Source: Allochromatium warmingii
GTDB taxonomy: Bacteria > Pseudomonadota > Gammaproteobacteria > Chromatiales > Chromatiaceae
NCBI RefSeq assembly: GCF_900107145.1
Contig: NZ_FNOW01000008.1
Location: forward strand, 1 to 64,000
Length of the DNA stretch: 64,000 nucleotides
Direction: 5' to 3'
The notes under the pieces were generated by a model that did no database searches, was not told the origin of the DNA, and saw only the letters and a program-made list of their open reading frames with translations. The position numbers and the translations under genes are program-made. Positions 1 through 6,693 of this stretch are shown piece after piece. Positions within the stretch are counted from its first letter, which is position 1. Every line of letters begins with the position of its first letter.

Positions 1-139
1 CGGCTACTTGTTCCGCTGTCCAGCCCGTTGCCAAGAGAACTACCGCTTTGATCCGATCGGCTTCACGTTTATTCTGTGTTTGACGATGCGCTTTTTGCAG
101 CTCAATCAACTGATCAGTCGACAGTGTGTAGTTAAGCAT
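1..139 (-). CDS. IS630-type transposase, N-terminal part (cut by window edge)
   Basis: An ATG at 137-139 on the minus strand opens a frame that stays open to the window edge (46 codons). It begins MLNYTLSTDQLIELQ and includes ADRIKAVVLLATGW followed by TAEQV. This matches the helix-turn-helix DNA-binding start of IS630/Tc1-mariner-like transposases, which typically read (Q/A)DRIKAVLLLAxGWS. The catalytic DDE domain would lie outside the window, so I cannot tell whether the gene is intact. It closes the accessory block at the left end and suggests the block continues beyond the window. Confidence 0.7.
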   Translation of the reverse strand, partial: MLNYTLSTDQLIELQKAHRQTQNKREADRIKAVVLLATGWTAEQVA

Positions 140-189
140 AAACTAAATGAATGCAAAGCTGGTTTCAAAAACGAAAATTTCAAATGAGT

Positions 190-390
190 TTAGTATATCT
201 CCATTATTTTGTCGTTTTCTGTTATTAAGATTTCTTGAACATCTACGGATAGACATCCTTCTACTGCTTCATAAATATTGCTCAATAATTCGTCAAAAGT
301 TTCACCTTGAGTAGCGCAACCAGGTATGGAAGGAACTTCTGCCCAATAACCTCCTTCTTCAGCGTCGTGTATTATCACTTTTAGTTTCAT
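190..390 (-). CDS. HicB-like antitoxin, orphan
   Basis: A 66-residue protein with the partial RNase H fold of HicB: an N-terminal strand, then the [20 protein letters not shown] core and a helix ([15 protein letters not shown]). HicB proteins normally neutralise a HicA mRNA interferase encoded next door. Start chosen at the ATG 388-390, because AGAGGA lies about 5 bases upstream; a longer frame to 450 has no better start signal. No HicA-like frame lies on either side, so this is an orphan antitoxin or a remnant. The C-terminal DNA-binding domain of longer HicB proteins is absent. Confidence 0.75.
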   Translation of the reverse strand: MKLKVIIHDAEEGGYWAEVPSIPGCATQGETFDELLSNIYEAVEGCLSVDVQEILITENDKIMEIY

Positions 391-441
391 GATTTTCCTC
401 TGCAATAATCGTATGTTTAGCAATGCTCGCTGGTTATGTTG

Positions 442-462
442 GGTTGCCAAAAGTCGGCAACC
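442..462. repeat. Hairpin repeat, copy 1
   Basis: A 7-bp stem, GGTTGCC at 442-448 and GGCAACC at 456-462, around a 7-base loop AAAAGTC. A close copy sits at 16344-16361. Both copies lie just upstream of a minus-strand accessory gene (HicB here, a lipoprotein there) and next to a displaced or foreign segment. The hairpin has no T-run that would make it a clear terminator. Function unknown. Confidence 0.6.
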
Positions 463-487
463 TAACCTACGCTGCTAGACATTTTCA

Positions 488-1993
488 CTAAAATTGTTTG
501 AGATACTTAATGATTCGAAACCATTGACCTGAACTGATTGCGTTCCAACTAGCTTTGATACGGAACACGACCCAAAATGCTCGCGCAACAAGGGCTCCAA
601 GCTTCAATAAAACATAGAAACTCCAGCTAATACCAACCTTAGACATCCATGGATTCGTCAACAAATTCATCATTTTCGGAGAAATTCTCCATCCTATACG
701 GCTATATTGATTTAGGAGTATAAATAGCTTATTTAAATATACATTTTTTACAATCAAATAATTTTTTTCGACAACTTTCGGGTTAGTTTCTAACAAACCT
801 GATTCCTGTGCTATCTCATAAAGCTTGCTGCCCGGATACAATGTTAATGAGAATATATTTAACATGAACGGAAGTGGCAGCTCAGATAGGAGCATCAATT
901 TTTCGACTAAATCTTCTCTTTTTTCCCATGGGTTGTCTATAATTATATCGTAAGCTGGAACCATGATGATATCTTTAAATGAGTTAATGCCGTGCGCTGC
1001 TTTTATTACAGTATTATTAGAATAATTTCTTCCATATAGCTTTTTAGTGCGGTCACTTCCACTTTGAATTCCCATTCTAACTACATTCAAACCAGCGCCT
1101 ACCAGTAAGCCTAATTTTTCTTTGTCGAAAGTAGTTGGTGTCATGCCACCAATATTAAGGGGAAGACCTACTCGCGTTTGGTAACCTTCGCAAAATTGTT
1201 CGATTGATTTTTTAGAATATGTCATAAAAGCATCATCAAAAAGAGCAATTCTGTCGATGTTTGGGATGTTTTCTTTAGCCCACACAAGCTCCAATAGCAA
1301 GTTTTCAATTCCCCGCCTACGGACGGTACTACACTTAGGGTTTATGGAATTAAATGTACTGTTACAACAGTAAGTGCAACTAAATGGGCAGCCACGTGTC
1401 GCAATAGTGGCGTACATACCAGTATTATATTTAGTGAGAATTTCAGCATTCATTAAGCGAACGCCACGATCATCTAATATAAACTGGTTATCAAACGCAT
1501 AGTCAGGAAACGGGAGTGAATCAAGATCCAAAATTAGTGATCGCTGGCTAATATTGGTAGTCTCTGAGTCTTGATAACGAATTCCTGCTACCTGTGGATT
1601 TTTTTCTCCAGCCTCTAAACGGTTCGCCAACTCAACAAAAGCATCCTCGCCCTCGCCTTCGCAAATCATATCCGCATATTTTAAGCATTGAGTTGGGCAT
1701 AGCATAGTGTGTATGCCCCCCCACAATATGGGAACTGAAGTTTTTGCACGCAGATATTCGCTTATTTGAATTGCTTTAGACAAAAAATCCGTCATCAAAG
1801 AAATTGCATTAAGATCTGAATCGGCAGATAATTCAACGAGGGCATCTAACATTTTTTCACTATAATTAACACCGATGCCATTAGGTAAAAAAATAATTTT
1901 AACATTATGATTATTCTTTTTCAGACATGCAGACAAAATACGGATACCATATGCAAACAGATCCGGATAAGGCGATATCAATGTTATATTCAT
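488..1993 (-). CDS. B12-binding-domain radical SAM protein
   Basis: 501 residues. Residues 1-120 form a Rossmann-like cobalamin-binding fold (NITLISPYPDLFAYGIRIL and later ILWGGIHTML). A radical SAM core follows with the cluster motif CPFSCTYC near residue 202, preceded by ATRG, as in the BchE/MiaB-like family. The C-terminal 90 residues are hydrophobic and helical and may contact the membrane. Such proteins do methylation or rearrangement chemistry on unknown substrates, and the substrate cannot be read from sequence. Start at 1991-1993, with a weak AAAGG upstream. The DNA is much more AT-rich than the nuo genes, which suggests transfer. At about 1.5 kb it is the longest accessory gene in the array-like block. 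Confidence 0.85.
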   Translation of the reverse strand: MNITLISPYPDLFAYGIRILSACLKKNNHNVKIIFLPNGIGVNYSEKMLDALVELSADSDLNAISLMTDFLSKAIQISEYLRAKTSVPILWGGIHTMLCPTQCLKYADMICEGEGEDAFVELANRLEAGEKNPQVAGIRYQDSETTNISQRSLILDLDSLPFPDYAFDNQFILDDRGVRLMNAEILTKYNTGMYATIATRGCPFSCTYCCNSTFNSINPKCSTVRRRGIENLLLELVWAKENIPNIDRIALFDDAFMTYSKKSIEQFCEGYQTRVGLPLNIGGMTPTTFDKEKLGLLVGAGLNVVRMGIQSGSDRTKKLYGRNYSNNTVIKAAHGINSFKDIIMVPAYDIIIDNPWEKREDLVEKLMLLSELPLPFMLNIFSLTLYPGSKLYEIAQESGLLETNPKVVEKNYLIVKNVYLNKLFILLNQYSRIGWRISPKMMNLLTNPWMSKVGISWSFYVLLKLGALVARAFWVVFRIKASWNAISSGQWFRIIKYLKQF

Positions 1994-2061
1994 CTTATAT
2001 TTACCTTTTTTTAGAGACTGTCTAGAAACAGAAGAAATAGGGGTCAGCCCCCTATTTACGC

Positions 2062-2128
2062 ATGTAACGGCAAACTCAGCCGATCAAATAAAAGCAAAAC
2101 CAGATTCGGCTGGAGCACCGTGTTAGGT
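2062..2128 (-). repeat. attC-like site (67 bp)
   Basis: Read on the minus strand it starts ACCTAAC (matches RYYYAAC) and ends GTTACAT (approximate GTTRRRY). The inner arms CAGCCGA and TCGGCTG pair perfectly, and the outer arms around ACGG/CCGT pair with an offset base. This is the layout of an integron attC recombination site. Judged by eye only; no covariance model was run. Confidence 0.55.
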
Positions 2129-2360
2129 GATTTGGATGATTCGATTTGTTGGGTGAAAATTAAATCGAACCTGACTCCTTTTCTCAAAACAATTCAAAAT
2201 ACTCGGTTTTTTCCATATTTGCTTCCGTCTGGTTAACTTTTTCCTGTAAATTCATAACTATACTAGCCATTTAATTACTTATAGGTGCTATAAATGTTGC
2301 TTTTTTTCTAATTATTGGCTGCAATCGTCAACGTTCTAAATTTAACGTGTTATTTAGTTA

Positions 2361-2453
2361 GCTTAACAATGCGCTGACAAGGCTTTTTAGTCTTGCGAAA
2401 AGCTCGGCGCGCAGTATTGCAGTATTTAGTCGGCGCTGATGCAAGTGTTAGCC
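2361..2453 (-). repeat. attC-like site (93 bp) directly after a stop codon
   Basis: Minus-strand reading: starts GGCTAAC (2453-2447) and ends GTTAAGC (2367-2361). The arms near the two ends (GCATCAGCGCCGAC and GTCAGCGCATTG) are complementary with short bulges. The stop codon of the 2455-3090 gene lies one base before the site, as is usual in integron cassettes, where attC begins at or just after the stop. Confidence 0.6.
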
Positions 2454-2454
2454 A

Positions 2455-3090
2455 TCAATGCCCCATGTTCCATGCCAGTACGTCATAGTAAATTGGAGGA
2501 ACTCCTGCCTTATTAGCAATTTCGCGAATAACTGCCTGAAAATCTGCATACTGGGCCGGCGTTTCAACAAATTTCATGGTTGCGTTCTTCGGTATGAAAA
2601 ACTCTGGAGCTATTGCGCGAAGGCCAATAATTGTGTAGCTGTCTAAGGGTATATGCTGAAGATCTATCAAAGTTGATCGCTGTCCTTCAGATAAGGATGA
2701 AAGGCATGCGAACTTCTTCAATACAAGGTTAAACAGTTTGGCTCCGCGTCCGTATCCCATTTCTGAACCAGTAATGCGTCGCCATTCTTCGCAAAGGCTG
2801 TTGGTGGCATCGTGCACATACTGAGCGTAGGACTGGCAGTCTGAGATTGCGCTCAATTCGTGAATTGTTCTTGTGACGTAATTCGTCGCCCAGGTTCGGA
2901 ACGTCACGGAGGGCTGCACCGGCAGGTTGCGGAAGGCTCTAAAGGTGTTTCCGGCTACCCCGGTTTCGACTACGTGAGTGATGCTTGGACTTTGTTGTGC
3001 AAAGAATAATTTTGCTGCGCTAACTGTATTCGTGTCGCCAAGACGCTGAACCAGTTCTGCCTCTGTTCCGAATTCGTATGGCTTTGGCAT
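2455..3090 (-). CDS. Hypothetical protein (cassette-like gene)
   Basis: 211 residues from the ATG at 3088-3090, chosen because AAGGAA lies about 9 bases upstream; the frame is open to 3144. No family recognised. The protein looks soluble and mixed alpha/beta, with no signal peptide or membrane helix. It begins MPKPYEFGTEAELVQRLG and ends VPPIYYDVLAWNMGH. It sits between two attC-like sites, ends against the one at 2361-2453, and is less GC-rich than the nuo genes. Whether it is expressed cannot be judged, since cassette genes often lack their own promoter. Confidence 0.6.
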   Translation of the reverse strand: MPKPYEFGTEAELVQRLGDTNTVSAAKLFFAQQSPSITHVVETGVAGNTFRAFRNLPVQPSVTFRTWATNYVTRTIHELSAISDCQSYAQYVHDATNSLCEEWRRITGSEMGYGRGAKLFNLVLKKFACLSSLSEGQRSTLIDLQHIPLDSYTIIGLRAIAPEFFIPKNATMKFVETPAQYADFQAVIREIANKAGVPPIYYDVLAWNMGH

Positions 3091-3151
3091 ATGGTGCAAT
3101 TCCTTGTGATGGCTAGCGCCCTGCCAAAAGGTGAGCATTCGCAAGTCCAGT

Positions 3152-3200
3152 GTAAAACACGCTTTTTGTAGCCGGAACGCATTTAAGCGGTTTGTTATAA
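3152..3200 (-). repeat. Possible short attC-like site
   Basis: Minus-strand reading starts with TTATAAC (3200-3194), which contains the stop codon of the 3195-3590 gene, and continues CAAACCGCTTAAATGCG. A partly complementary arm (AAGCGTGTTTTAC) follows. The 3' heptamer is poorly conserved and the site is short. The stop/TTATAAC overlap is the main support. Confidence 0.35.
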
Positions 3201-3590
3201 TGCTTTGTAGTAGCCATTATGAGATAGCTGCAATGTTCTTAATAATGGATACTGCTCTGGTATAGCATTTTTTGCGACTATGCCACAGGCAACTACTTTT
3301 TCACGAATTTCAGCTAATAGTTCATCAATTGATACAATTTTAGCTCCCGCAAGGAAATCACGATCTTTCAGGTGGGAAATAAGCACGGCCACTTGCTCTA
3401 TTTCGATATTTGAATCAAGCCATGTAAAAATATCACTGAGAATATATTTTCTTGCGGAAGTAAATTTTTTAGCAAACCTTTCTTCTCGTATTGCCCATGA
3501 GTGCGCATCCATTGAAGGTTCAAGATGTATCAAATGGCCTGTATGGGGATCGTAACGGGCTAAAGTCGCCCTATGGAAAATCAACCACAC
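3195..3590 (-). CDS. Hypothetical protein (cassette-like gene)
   Basis: 131 residues, no recognised family. It starts MWLIFHRATLARYDPHTGH and has a helical, charged middle (EERFAKKFTSARKY) and a mixed C-terminus. The start overlaps the end of the 3581-4048 gene by 10 bases on the same strand, so the two are probably translated together, perhaps as a two-gene unit of the toxin/antitoxin or effector/immunity kind. That is inference from layout only. Its stop codon lies inside a TTATAAC heptamer. Confidence 0.55.
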   Translation of the reverse strand: MWLIFHRATLARYDPHTGHLIHLEPSMDAHSWAIREERFAKKFTSARKYILSDIFTWLDSNIEIEQVAVLISHLKDRDFLAGAKIVSIDELLAEIREKVVACGIVAKNAIPEQYPLLRTLQLSHNGYYKAL

Positions 3591-4048
3591 AACTCTTTGA
3601 CTTTAAGAATAAAGTCGTCATAGCTTGAGAAATTACTGGGACTGATAACAATTTCATCTTCATCGTCGTCAAATAAAGTAATGTGATCTAAACCATTATC
3701 CACTTCAAAATACTCAAGCTCTAAATTGCAATCGCCATCAAAATCAACTTCCTCATAATCATCTTCATTTATTTCATCTCCATTTTCGTTAAAGGATCGA
3801 ATGTTATAAGAGTCGGCATCGCAATCAAAATCATCATATGAAACATCATCATTTTTCCATTTTGTTTTTTCTAGAGTAGAGATCATATCCTGTTTCGATT
3901 CCGGCAAATCCCATGTTAATTTTAAATTGGATTCATCTGACGACTCAATTCTATAGCCTGTTATTTCTTTGCCGTCGATATTAAACTTTCCGTTCTCTTT
4001 ATTAACTTCTGTAACAGGAAAATAAACCGCTTCACATTTTACTATCAT
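3581..4048 (-). CDS. Hypothetical acidic protein
   Basis: 155 residues, strongly acidic in the second half (runs such as DDYEEVDFDGD and DDDEDEIVISP), with an otherwise beta-like N-terminus (MIVKCEAVYFPVTEVNKENG). No signal peptide, membrane segment or recognised domain. AT-rich with AAA/GAT-type codons, unlike the neighbouring nuo genes. An AGGAGAT ribosome-binding site lies about 7 bases before the ATG at 4046-4048. It overlaps the following gene by 10 bases. Strong acidity is seen in immunity proteins and DNA mimics, but nothing specific supports either role here. Confidence 0.6.
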   Translation of the reverse strand: MIVKCEAVYFPVTEVNKENGKFNIDGKEITGYRIESSDESNLKLTWDLPESKQDMISTLEKTKWKNDDVSYDDFDCDADSYNIRSFNENGDEINEDDYEEVDFDGDCNLELEYFEVDNGLDHITLFDDDEDEIVISPSNFSSYDDFILKVKELCG

Positions 4049-4105
4049 CTTATATCTCCTAAACGACTGATTTGATTATGTTAGGGACGGGGCAGAACCC
4101 TTTTC

Positions 4106-4176
4106 ACCTAACAATGTAGTTAGATTGCAGTCCAATTCTTACAATCTAGACTGACTGCAATCTAAATCCTGGTTAC
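4106..4176 (-). repeat. attC-like site after the displaced nuoM tail
   Basis: Minus strand: begins at the stop codon of the displaced nuoM end (AAGTAAC), contains a perfect 11-bp stem AGATTGCAGTC / GACTGCAATCT (4153-4163 with 4122-4132), and ends in GTTAGGT (4112-4106). A diverged copy follows the intact nuoM at 5019-5080. Confidence 0.5.
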
Positions 4177-4459
4177 TTCAAAGCCATCGTCTCAGGCCGT
4201 GGCAACACACAATCCCCACGCTCCGCCTCAGGCAGCTTGCAGGCGCCGACCTGCTCGACCAGATTCTCAACCGTCACATGCATGACATTGACCAGCGGCG
4301 CAGGCCACAGCCCAAACAACAGCACCACCGCCGCCAACGCCCCCAAATTGATCCGCTCGCGCAAATCCAAATCCGCCAAAGCCGCGACCTTCTCGTTCTT
4401 GACCTCGCCGAAGACGACCCGCTTGACCATCCACAGCGTAAAAGCCGCCGCCAGAATCA
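4173..4459 (-). pseudogene. Displaced second copy of the nuoM 3' end
   Basis: About 95 codons matching the last part of NuoM (from LILAAAFTLWMVKRVVFG to the stop). By eye roughly nine in ten bases are identical to 5096-5390. The residue changes are mostly near the C-terminus (VEQVGACK against VAQVGVCK, and a different last few residues). It has its own stop codon, and its flanking hairpin is duplicated too. Homology begins abruptly at 4459, next to the heptamer-like TTAGGC. It cannot encode a working subunit by itself. It looks like the original gene end, pushed away by insertion of the DUF4258/YgiT unit, or an imported copy. Confidence 0.85.
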
Positions 4460-4478
4460 GTGCCTAAGGTCAGGCTTT

Positions 4479-4715
4479 CTATGCTGCCGCCTTCGTAAAT
4501 TCGACAACTTCAACGCAGAGCATTTCTTTAACCGGGTGTTTTTTCAATAAGAGCGTATCCACTGCATCCAAGGTTTTAGCATGAAAATACCGCTCTCCGC
4601 ACTCAGTACAAACCTCAGCTTCTACGTTCTCAACGATGTAAAGTTGCCGCTGGAACCAGTGTTGCCGCCTGACGTTCCTCTTCTTGGTTTCGCCACCACA
4701 AAATTCACATTGCAT
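4479..4715 (-). CDS. YgiT-type zinc-finger protein (probable antitoxin)
   Basis: 78 residues starting MQCEFCGGETKKRNVRR. Two CxxC pairs (CEFC near residue 3, CTEC near residue 38) make the YgiT/MqsA-type zinc finger. The C-terminus ends VKEMLCVEVVEFTKAAA. Start at 4713-4715, because AGGTGG lies about 5 bases upstream; the longer frame to 4808 overlaps the toxin gene and adds no domain. DUF4258 toxins are commonly encoded just before such proteins, as here. It probably binds and neutralises the 4724-4996 product; DNA-binding autoregulation is less certain because no full HTH is present. Confidence 0.8.
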   Translation of the reverse strand: MQCEFCGGETKKRNVRRQHWFQRQLYIVENVEAEVCTECGERYFHAKTLDAVDTLLLKKHPVKEMLCVEVVEFTKAAA

Positions 4716-4723
4716 GATGCCAC

Positions 4724-4996
4724 CTATAACGCATACACAGTAATGACAAGCATATTCAATTCCTCTCGGAACCGGCAAATAACGTGAATTATGCGCCCGT
4801 CCAAGCACGGCCCTTCAATACGATATCTTGTGCCCCTAGAATCATGGGTAAGCTGTTTCTCAATTCGTCCCTTGAGGATCGCGTTCTCTACATCAAACCT
4901 GTCAAGGACGTCATCGAGCATCTCTTCTTCCGCATGCGAAGACAGGAAGTAATCGCGATCAAGGACACGCTGTCGAATTTTCTGAAGGGTAGACAT
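4724..4996 (-). CDS. DUF4258 protein (probable toxin)
   Basis: 90 residues: MSTLQKIRQRVLDRDYFLS, then SSHAEEEMLDD, and the DUF4258 core GTRYRIEGPCLDGRIIHVIC followed by RFREELNMLVITVYAL. The family has a small RelE/ParE-like fold, and its conserved histidine-rich start (SxHAxExM) fits. It is the first gene of a two-gene unit with the YgiT-like gene 8 bases downstream. The pair sits between the intact nuoM and a displaced copy of the nuoM tail. Target unknown. Confidence 0.8.
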   Translation of the reverse strand: MSTLQKIRQRVLDRDYFLSSHAEEEMLDDVLDRFDVENAILKGRIEKQLTHDSRGTRYRIEGPCLDGRIIHVICRFREELNMLVITVYAL

Positions 4997-5018
4997 TTTC
5001 CTTCACGCCCTTCTTTGT

Positions 5019-5080
5019 GCCTAACAGTGCATTTATTGCAATCCAGTTTTCGTAATCGAGCCTGACTGCAATCTAAACCC
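5019..5080 (-). repeat. attC-like site directly downstream of nuoM
   Basis: Minus strand: arms ATTGCAGTCAG (5072-5062) and CTGGATTGCAAT (5046-5035) pair with one or two mismatches, and the site ends GTTAGGC (5025-5019). DUF4258 starts 22 bases later. A diverged copy of the same structure follows the displaced nuoM tail at 4106-4176, so nuoM end plus hairpin were copied as a unit. Confidence 0.5.
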
Positions 5081-5095
5081 TGCGTAATGAGCGCA

Positions 5096-6670
5096 TCAAT
5101 GACCAATCAAAGCCACCGTCTCAGGTCGAGGCAAAACACACTCCCCACGCTCCGCCTCAGGCAACTTGCAGACGCCAACCTGCGCGACCAGATTCTCGAC
5201 CGTCACATGCATGACGTTGACCAGCGGCGCGGGCCACAACCCAAACAGCAACACCACCGCCGCCAACGCCCCCAAATTGATCCGCTCGCGCAAATCCAAA
5301 TCCGCCAACGCCGCGACCTTCTCGTTCTTGACCTCGCCGAAAACGACACGCTTGACCATCCACAGCGTAAAGGCCGCCGCCAGAATCAGCGTCGTCGCCG
5401 CCAGCAGCGCCCACCAGAAACTCGCCTTGAAGGTCGCCAGAATCACCATGAACTCGCCGACAAACCCCGAAGTCCCCGGCAATCCAGCATTCGCCATCGC
5501 AAAATAAACCATGAACGCCCCAAACCAGGGCATCGTATTGATCACACCGCCATAATCCGCAATCTCACGCGAATGAACCCGATCATAGAGCACCCCGACA
5601 CACAGAAAGAGCGCCCCCGAGATGAACCCGTGCGAGATCATCTGCACCATGCCGCCCTCGATGCCCATCACCGCCCCACCCGTCACGCTCGGATTGAGCG
5701 CAAGCGTAAAGACGATGAAAAAGCCCAGCGTCACAAACCCCATGTGCGCAATCGACGAATAAGCAATCAGCTTCTTCATATCCTGCTGCACCAGCGCCAC
5801 GAAGCCGATATAAACGATCGCAATCAACGACAGCGCAATGATGACCCAGGCCAGATCCGCACTCGCATCCGGCGTGATCGGCAGTGAGAACCGCAGAAAA
5901 CCATACCCGCCGATCTTGAGCATGATCGCCGCCAGAATCACCGAACCACCGGTCGGGGCTTCAACGTGCGCATCCGGCAACCAGGTATGCACCGGAAACA
6001 TCGGCACCTTGACCGCAAACGCCAGGAAGAACGCGATGAAGATCAGCGTCTGCGCCGTCATCCCCAGTTCGAGCGCATGGAAATCCAGAATGCTGAAACT
6101 GCCCGACTGGAAGTACATATAGATCAGCGCGACCAGCATGAACACCGACCCAAGGAAGGTGTAAATGAAGAACTTGATGGTCGCATAGACCCGGTTCGGC
6201 CCGCCCCAGACCCCGATGATGATGAACATCGGAATCAGCATCGCCTCCCAGAACACATAGAACAACACCGCGTCGAGCGCCGAGAACACGCCGACCATGA
6301 TGCCTTCCATAATCAGGAACGCGGCCATGTACTGGCTCGGCTTGTAACGGATGACCTCCCAACCGGCGATGACGACGAAGATCGAAATAAAGGTCGTCAG
6401 CACGATCAGCGGCATCGACAGCCCATCGACGCCGAGGAAGTATTCGACGTTGAAGCTCGGAATCCAGGACGTGCGTTCGACGAACTGCATCTGAGCCGTA
6501 GTCGAGTCGAAGCCGATCCACAGCCCCAGACTGACCAAAAAGGTCAACACCGCGAAGGCCAGCGCCGTCCATTTGGACAGGCTCTTCTCTTGATCGCCAC
6601 TCGCCAACACCACTAGACCACCGATGATCGGCAGCCAGATGGTCAGCGTTAGCAGGGGGAATTCGTTCAT
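5096..6670 (-). CDS. nuoM: NADH-quinone oxidoreductase subunit M
   Basis: 524 residues, about 14 membrane helices, one of the three antiporter-like proton-pumping subunits of complex I. The Proton_antipo_M core is clear: VLFYVFWEAMLIPMFIIIG carries the conserved glutamate on helix 5, and TWLPDAHVEAPTGGSVILA follows. It lies 23 bases after nuoL. The 3' end (last 95 codons) is duplicated at 4173-4459. The usual next gene, nuoN, is missing and replaced by an accessory block. The C-terminus here ends ETVALIGH, while the displaced copy ends ETMALK, so the present end may itself be the imported one. Confidence 0.97.
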   Translation of the reverse strand: MNEFPLLTLTIWLPIIGGLVVLASGDQEKSLSKWTALAFAVLTFLVSLGLWIGFDSTTAQMQFVERTSWIPSFNVEYFLGVDGLSMPLIVLTTFISIFVVIAGWEVIRYKPSQYMAAFLIMEGIMVGVFSALDAVLFYVFWEAMLIPMFIIIGVWGGPNRVYATIKFFIYTFLGSVFMLVALIYMYFQSGSFSILDFHALELGMTAQTLIFIAFFLAFAVKVPMFPVHTWLPDAHVEAPTGGSVILAAIMLKIGGYGFLRFSLPITPDASADLAWVIIALSLIAIVYIGFVALVQQDMKKLIAYSSIAHMGFVTLGFFIVFTLALNPSVTGGAVMGIEGGMVQMISHGFISGALFLCVGVLYDRVHSREIADYGGVINTMPWFGAFMVYFAMANAGLPGTSGFVGEFMVILATFKASFWWALLAATTLILAAAFTLWMVKRVVFGEVKNEKVAALADLDLRERINLGALAAVVLLFGLWPAPLVNVMHVTVENLVAQVGVCKLPEAERGECVLPRPETVALIGH

Positions 6671-6693
6671 GCCTAGTCTTCTCCCTTTCGGCG

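Larger units (their letters stand above)
1994..2454. other. Gene-free stretch with two attC-like sites
   Basis: This 460-base stretch holds no convincing ORF. It contains the attC-like palindromes at 2062-2128 and 2361-2453. The AT-rich spacer between them (2129-2360) would be an ORF-less cassette in the cassette reading of this block. Confidence 0.6.

Noticed and set aside
5087-5887. Long plus-strand ORF (266 codons) antisense to nuoM, and similar ones opposite nuoL, nuoJ, nuoH and nuoG
   Set aside because: His/Arg/Asp-rich translations with no family features; they are shadows of GC-rich codons in the real nuo genes.
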